Shown: positions 34,818-38,677 of the stretch, piece after piece
How the letters are laid out: each line of letters starts with the position of its first letter
How positions within the stretch are numbered: position 1 is the stretch's first letter
Assembly: GCA_949388605.1 (NCBI GenBank)
Contig: CASKJV010000017.1
Coordinates: forward strand, 1-38,677
Length of the DNA: 38,677 nt
Source of the DNA: an uncultured Clostridia bacterium
Lineage (GTDB): Bacteria; Bacillota; Clostridia; TANB77; CAG-508
Reading direction: 5' to 3'
Translations under genes and position numbers: made by a program
Notes under the pieces: model-generated
What the model was told of the DNA's origin: nothing
Database searches by the model: none
What the model saw: only the letters and a program-made list of their open reading frames with translations

Positions 34818-35378
34818 ATGGAAAAATTGAGAAAAATGATTGCTAATTATCGTCCTTATTCTGAACAGGAGGAAAAAGACCGGGCTCTAATGCTACAATT
34901 TATTGATGTATTAGGGAAAAGATCGCTGGAACGGGATTGCCCTGGCGGACATTTTACAGCATCTGGTATCATTTTCAACAAAAACCATACAAAAATGCTT
35001 ATGTGTGATCATTTAGTGGATCATTCTTTAGCTTGGCTTGGCGGACATGCAGATGGAATGACAGATTTATTAAAGCGTGCTAAATTGGAAATAAATGAAG
35101 AGAGTGGAATTACCAGATTTTACCCCATAAGCGAGGAAATTGGAGGGGTGACTGTAATTGCAGTTCCGGGTCACAGAAAAAGAGGAAAGTTTGTTTCGTC
35201 ACATATACACTTAGATGTGGCATATGTATTTGAAGCAGACGAAAACGAGACTATTGTACACCAGGAAGAAGAGAACAGTGGTGTTCGTTGGGTAACTTTT
35301 AAAGAAATGTACGAACAGGTGTCAGATATTTGGAAAATGCATTACGCATATGAAAAATTTATTAAGCAGTATGCATAA
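34818..35378 (+). CDS. Nudix hydrolase
   Basis: 186 residues, cleaves a nucleoside-diphosphate linkage; substrate unknown. The Nudix box is GGHADGMTDLLKRAKLEINE followed by ESGI: the catalytic EExG part is kept, but the first Glu of the box is Thr and the Arg of RE is Leu. This deviates from consensus yet is tolerated in the family. Base content stands out: 60 bases from 34921 hold 29 G/C against 15 in 60 bases from 34321 in htpG, with CGG, CCG and GGC codons rare elsewhere. Probable horizontal acquisition. AAAGGAG ribosome site, terminator after it. Confidence 0.88.
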   Translation: MEKLRKMIANYRPYSEQEEKDRALMLQFIDVLGKRSLERDCPGGHFTASGIIFNKNHTKMLMCDHLVDHSLAWLGGHADGMTDLLKRAKLEINEESGITRFYPISEEIGGVTVIAVPGHRKRGKFVSSHIHLDVAYVFEADENETIVHQEEENSGVRWVTFKEMYEQVSDIWKMHYAYEKFIKQYA

Positions 35379-35408
35379 AAGAAAAAGCTTTTAAATAAGA
35401 GAAAACAT

Positions 35409-35446
35409 GAAATCTCAAGCTGTGTTAAACAGTTTGAGATTTTCTG
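35409..35446 (+). terminator. Terminator of the Nudix gene
   Basis: AAATCTCAAGCTGT, GTTAA loop, ACAGTTTGAGATTT (one wobble), T-rich tail. Confidence 0.8.
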
Positions 35447-35534
35447 TTTTCTTGCATTAAATCTAAAGTTTTGTTGAAAAAAATAATAAATTGATATAAA
35501 ATATAATAACAAAGTTAATGAATTGAGGTTTTTT

Positions 35535-36053
35535 ATGAATAATGTAACTATTTCAAATTTTTCAAGTAATATTTTCGAAATGAGTGAAAATACAATTTAT
35601 AATGTTATTGGAAAGTTTAATCAAGAACAAAGTATTGATAAAACAATAACATATGTATATATTAAAGCCTTTTATATTCATATTGTTAGAATATATTTAA
35701 CAAATAAAAATAATATGGACTATTTTGAAGATATTCTTGATGAATATAGAAATAAAATAAGCACATATTATAAAAGTAATAATGAACAAATAACTAAGGA
35801 ATTATTAGATGATATATTAAATGCTTTTACTGCATCTTTTAATATAGTGGAATCTATTAATTATAAAAATTTAAATGATGGATATGAATTAAGACATCAT
35901 GTAATTGATTCTTTTGAATTATTAAGAATTATTTTAGAAAAAAAGTCAAAAACTAACATAAGAATAGATATTTTTGAAAATGATATTTCTGAAATTAGAA
36001 ATGAAACAGAAAAAATATTAGACTATGTTGCAAGTATTAATATAATAAAATAG
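35535..36053 (+). CDS. Helical protein of unknown function
   Basis: 172 residues, not recognised. Sequence is helical by eye, with aromatic and Ile-rich heptads (YVYIKAFYIHIVRIYLTNK, then FELLRIILEKK) but no clear membrane segment, Cys cluster or catalytic motif. ATG 35535 follows TTGAGG; earlier TTG 35523 overlaps the ribosome site. A gap of 80 bases separates it from the phosphatidyltransferase gene, with no terminator seen, so co-transcription is possible. Confidence 0.7.
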   Translation: MNNVTISNFSSNIFEMSENTIYNVIGKFNQEQSIDKTITYVYIKAFYIHIVRIYLTNKNNMDYFEDILDEYRNKISTYYKSNNEQITKELLDDILNAFTASFNIVESINYKNLNDGYELRHHVIDSFELLRIILEKKSKTNIRIDIFENDISEIRNETEKILDYVASINIIK

Positions 36054-36132
36054 TTTTATAATTAATTTGCTTGAAATTAAAAATTTATAAAATATAGTAG
36101 TATTTAAAATTATAATAGAGGATTAAGGAATT

Positions 36133-36726
36133 ATGAAGATTTTTGTTAATTTAATAACAACTTCGAGATTTATATACACATTAATATTACCAATTTTACA
36201 AATGAGAATATCTAATAGAGCATTTATAATAAATTTAATAATATTATTTTTAACTGATACAATTGATGGATTATTAGCTAGAAGATTTAGAGTTCAAACT
36301 TTTTATGGAAGTCTAATGGATACTATTGCAGATAAAACATTAAGTGTAGTTTTGCTTGTTATTTTAACAGAGCATATACAGATACTATCTGTAGTGCTAT
36401 TAGCTGAAATTTTAATTGCATTATTAAATTCTTTTGAGATGCTAAGAAGAAAAAGAACAAAATCAATAATAATTGGAAAAATAAAAATGTGGTTTTTAGC
36501 AATAACAATAGTTGCTGGATATTTAAAATATTTTAATATTGTTTCAATAGAAATAGTAAATGTTTTATGTATTATTACAATTGTAATTCAAATAGTAACT
36601 TTTGTTAGTTATATAAAATATTTAGAAAGCCAAAAAAATAATCTGAGAGAAAAACCAAAAATAAAATCAATTAAAGATTTAAAATATATTCTGTTTGACA
36701 CAGATTTTTATTTAAATTCAATATAA
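36133..36726 (+). CDS. CDP-alcohol phosphatidyltransferase family protein
   Basis: 197-residue membrane enzyme that joins a CDP-activated lipid (usually CDP-diacylglycerol) to an alcohol. The family motif is complete: Asp42-x2-Asp45-Gly46-x2-Ala49-Arg50-x8-Gly59-x3-Asp63-x3-Asp67, within DTIDGLLARR and GSLMDTIADK. About five membrane helices are visible. It is closest in layout to PgsA (glycerol-3-phosphate acceptor), but cardiolipin-synthase-type or inositol acceptors cannot be excluded. A hydrophilic tail of about 25 residues (KNNLREKPKIKS) is present. AGAGGA ribosome site. Confidence 0.88.
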   Translation: MKIFVNLITTSRFIYTLILPILQMRISNRAFIINLIILFLTDTIDGLLARRFRVQTFYGSLMDTIADKTLSVVLLVILTEHIQILSVVLLAEILIALLNSFEMLRRKRTKSIIIGKIKMWFLAITIVAGYLKYFNIVSIEIVNVLCIITIVIQIVTFVSYIKYLESQKNNLREKPKIKSIKDLKYILFDTDFYLNSI

Positions 36727-36847
36727 GAACAAGACTAGAGTTTCATAAGTGGGGCAGAGCCAAATAGGAAAATGTAATTTGTCTATAAGTATCTTTTAAG
36801 GATGCTCATAAGTATTTGTAGATGACTTTCCCTAAAATATGAAAAAA

Positions 36848-36886
36848 CAAAAATAGCCTTCACAAGAAAATGTGAAGGCTATTTCC
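36848..36886 (-). terminator. Terminator of the histidine phosphatase gene
   Basis: AAATAGCCTTCACA faces TGTGAAGGCTATTT perfectly with an AGAAAA-type loop. On the minus strand a TTTTTGTTTTTTC tract follows. It lies 4 bases past the stop and can also end transcripts from the left. Confidence 0.9.
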
Positions 36887-36889
36887 TAA

Positions 36890-37531
36890 TTACATATTAA
36901 TGTATCCATAGTCTTTATGATCTTCAATTTCTCTAATCCAACAATTTAGGGGATTTATTTCTTCATGAAACCATTCAGGAGAATAATGAAAATATCTTAA
37001 AAGAATTGTTCTTAAAGTGGTTCCATGAGTAAAAACAATTAAAGTATCAATACTGTGTTTTTCATAGTCACGACGTATTGTCTCCAGAAACTGATGAGCC
37101 CGAATTGCTACATCAAATGGGCTTTCACCCAGAGGAAGTCTGGCATAGAATTTGCCATAATTTTGACATTGTCTCTGATACTCTTCGTATTCTTTAGGAA
37201 AAAGTTTTCCCCAGTCTTTTTTCGGAACAGAGTCAAACAGTCCAAATTGTTGCTCAACAAGTGTTATATCTTCTCTTATATCAGAAATATGAAGAGAAGC
37301 ATTAAATTCTTCTGATGTTTGACGTGTTCTACAATATGGACTCCGCCATATTCTTGCATTGTCTAGACAAATATTCCTTCCTTTACAGTACTTTGCAAGC
37401 CAAATACCAGCTTCGCGAGCTTGCTCTTTTCCAGTATCACTTAAAGTTACTAAGTGATCAGGAATTCGCTTAATATAGTTACTTCCATTATTGGCTATTG
37501 ACTCACCATGCCGAATAAGAAAAAAATGCAT
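36890..37531 (-). CDS. Histidine phosphatase family protein
   Basis: 213 residues, phosphoglycerate-mutase fold. Catalytic RHG with His8 (FLIRHGES), Arg63 in RSPYCRTRQT, acid Glu93 and His169 in VFTHGTTLR are all in place. The family covers small-molecule phosphatases; substrate unknown. Like the Nudix gene, base use is richer (27 G/C in 60 bases from 37381), including CGC and GCC codons. It is oriented against both neighbours and is probably a later acquisition. Ribosome site AAAGGGTG. Confidence 0.9.
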   Translation of the reverse strand: MHFFLIRHGESIANNGSNYIKRIPDHLVTLSDTGKEQAREAGIWLAKYCKGRNICLDNARIWRSPYCRTRQTSEEFNASLHISDIREDITLVEQQFGLFDSVPKKDWGKLFPKEYEEYQRQCQNYGKFYARLPLGESPFDVAIRAHQFLETIRRDYEKHSIDTLIVFTHGTTLRTILLRYFHYSPEWFHEEINPLNCWIREIEDHKDYGYINM

Positions 37532-37821
37532 ATAATCACCCTTTCTATAAAATTATGTAAACATTATATCATGAATCTTAGAGCTAATCAATATTTAAAC
37601 TAAATAAGTATTATATGTATTACTAATATTAAGTGTAAAGATAAGTACTTAAATATATTTAAATTGTTTTAGAGTGTTAAATGTGTCTATTTTGTTATTA
37701 AATTAATTGGAATGGAATTATTTAATTTTATTAGAAAAATTTGTTAATTAGTGAATATTAAATAAATTTAAAGGTAAAGTATATTAAGAGGTTATATATT
37801 TTTATAAAGTATATATTATCA

Positions 37822-37850
37822 TTGACATAGAGTACAAAAAATGATAACAT
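37822..37850 (+). promoter_or_regulatory. Promoter of the HlyIII gene with extended -10
   Basis: TTGACA (37822-37827), 17-base spacer ending TGA, TAACAT (37845-37850). Transcription would start close to the hairpin at 37861. Confidence 0.65.
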
Positions 37851-37860
37851 AGTTTTGAAG

Positions 37861-37879
37861 ACTAGATAACTAATCTAGT
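37861..37879 (+). promoter_or_regulatory. Leader hairpin next to the ribosome site
   Basis: ACTAGAT, AACTA loop, ATCTAGT: a perfect 7-bp stem ending one to two bases before GAGGAGG. It would lie at the very 5' end of the mRNA, where it could stabilise the message. Confidence 0.5.
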
Positions 37880-37891
37880 GAGGAGGTATAA

Positions 37892-38566
37892 ATGCAAAGA
37901 ACAAAATTAAAAGATAGGATATTACCAGAATATACAAAAGGAGAAGAAATCTTTAATATGGTATCTCATATTATAGGGGCTGCATTTGGACTTACAGCTT
38001 TAGTTTTATGTATTATTTTTTCAGCTATTCATAGAAATGCATATGCTGTTGTGAGTTCATCAATTTATGGTGTTACAATAATTATTTTATATACTATGTC
38101 TAGTATTTATCATGGAATTAGTGCTAAAAAAACAGCTAAAAAAGTATTTCAAATATTAGATCATTGTTCAATATTTTTACTTATTGCAGGTTCATATACA
38201 CCATTTTGTTTAGTAACTTTTCGCCAATATAATCCAATACTTGGATGGACAATTTTTGGAATAATATGGGGAATGGCTATTTTAGGTATAGTATTAAATT
38301 CAATTGATATAAAAAAGTATAATAAATTTTCGATGATATGCTATTTGGGAATGGGTTGGTGTATTATTTTTACAGTAAGTTTATTGCCTAAATTATTAGG
38401 AATTCCTGGTCTTATTTTACTTGTGGCGGGTGGGATTGCTTATTCCATTGGTGCTATTTTATATGGTTTTGGGAAAAAGAAAAAATATGTGCATTCAATA
38501 TTCCATTTGTTTATATTATTAGGTAGTGTTTTACAATTTTTCTGTATACTATTGTATGTTATATAG
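37892..38566 (+). CDS. Haemolysin III / PAQR family membrane protein
   Basis: 224 residues with seven membrane helices. Family motifs: EEIFNMVSH (18-26), SSIYHG with His74, DHCSIFLLIAGSYTPF (90-105) and the end KYVHSIFHLF with His201 and His205, the expected zinc ligands. Despite the name most bacterial members are not proven haemolysins; the fold is shared with adiponectin-receptor-type ceramidases. GAGGAGG ribosome site, own promoter. It is the last gene before the right edge. Confidence 0.92.
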   Translation: MQRTKLKDRILPEYTKGEEIFNMVSHIIGAAFGLTALVLCIIFSAIHRNAYAVVSSSIYGVTIIILYTMSSIYHGISAKKTAKKVFQILDHCSIFLLIAGSYTPFCLVTFRQYNPILGWTIFGIIWGMAILGIVLNSIDIKKYNKFSMICYLGMGWCIIFTVSLLPKLLGIPGLILLVAGGIAYSIGAILYGFGKKKKYVHSIFHLFILLGSVLQFFCILLYVI

Positions 38567-38622
38567 AAAATTGTTTATTAATTTTTTGTATGTTTTTATT
38601 TGTTGATTTATTTTGTTGATTA

Positions 38623-38677
38623 ATTATTTTATTTATTATTTTATTTATTATTTTATTTATTATTTTATTTATTATTT
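38623..38677. repeat. 12-bp A/T tandem repeat at the right edge
   Basis: ATTATTTTATTT repeats about 4.6 times without change up to the last base. The sequence probably continues and the edge may mark where assembly failed. Confidence 0.9.

Larger units (their letters stand above)
37532..37891. other. Divergent intergenic region with 5' leader hairpin
   Basis: 360 gene-free bases. The HlyIII promoter and a small leader hairpin (37861-37879) lie on the right; the left is A/T-rich with no clear signal. Confidence 0.5.

Noticed and set aside
38623-38677. CRISPR-like array at the right edge
   Set aside because: Units are only 12 bases, directly adjacent with no spacers, and pure A/T.
1-38677. 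Prophage, integrative element or defence island
   Set aside because: No integrase, transposase, terminase, capsid, restriction or Cas-type gene is visible; gene order is mostly housekeeping.

Overview
The window reads as one AT-rich chromosomal contig from a spore-forming, low-GC Gram-positive bacterium, most likely an uncultured gut-type member of the Clostridia. The evidence is the very A/T-biased codon use, strong GGAGG-type ribosome sites, a 25-codon spoVM next to rpmB as in Bacillus, zinc-type L28 and L31, a tig/clpP/clpX block, LCP and D,D-carboxypeptidase wall enzymes, and a surface protease with an LPxTG-like tail. I saw no tRNA, rRNA, CRISPR array, transposase or phage structural gene. 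Almost everything is chromosomal core or lineage-specific housekeeping.

Layout. 1-7850: cell envelope and unknowns: class A PBP, a membrane-anchored protein of unknown function, a patatin-like lipase, a PF06541 membrane protein with a coiled-coil tail, and an acidic Cys4 protein. 7976-9622: small genes: a 51-aa membrane peptide, SpoVM, L28 (convergent), a small anchored protein and L31. 9802-12304 (minus strand): a HIT-domain protein with an extra N-terminal region, and a dacF-like carboxypeptidase broken by one extra base. 12744-20719: phosphofructokinase, trigger factor, a secreted C1 cysteine protease, ClpP and ClpX; the protease lies inside the usual tig-clpP-clpX order. 20829-23731: an RluD-type pseudouridine synthase on the minus strand, then a compact four-gene run (alpha-CTD/HhH-like, HD hydrolase, GIY-YIG, 83-aa unknown). 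23990-27062: a CobW-type metal-chaperone GTPase with a long His-rich stretch, and an LCP wall-polymer ligase with a Cys-rich, proline-repeat tail.

27085-32470 is the most distinctive block. A TetR regulator has two 13-bp palindromes laid over its own promoter (one between -35 and -10, one at the expected start of transcription). It is followed by a heterodimeric ABC exporter with one consensus and one degenerate ATP site, then an orphan protein with a HEPN-like RNxxxH motif whose end lies in a (TAAA)n tract. 32764-38566: HtpG, a Nudix hydrolase of clearly higher G+C, a helical unknown, a CDP-alcohol phosphatidyltransferase, a higher-G+C histidine phosphatase and a haemolysin-III/PAQR protein. 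The right edge is a 12-bp A/T tandem repeat, probably where the assembly stopped.

Many genes are single transcription units with a readable sigma-A promoter and a hairpin terminator. Several gaps also carry a related imperfect palindrome (TTATTTAGTAGGAA core), which looks like an intergenic repeat family. I did not find a clearly new multi-gene system. The best leads are the TetR/exporter/HEPN-like block, the HhH-HD-GIY-YIG run, the protease inside the Clp locus, and the palindrome family.
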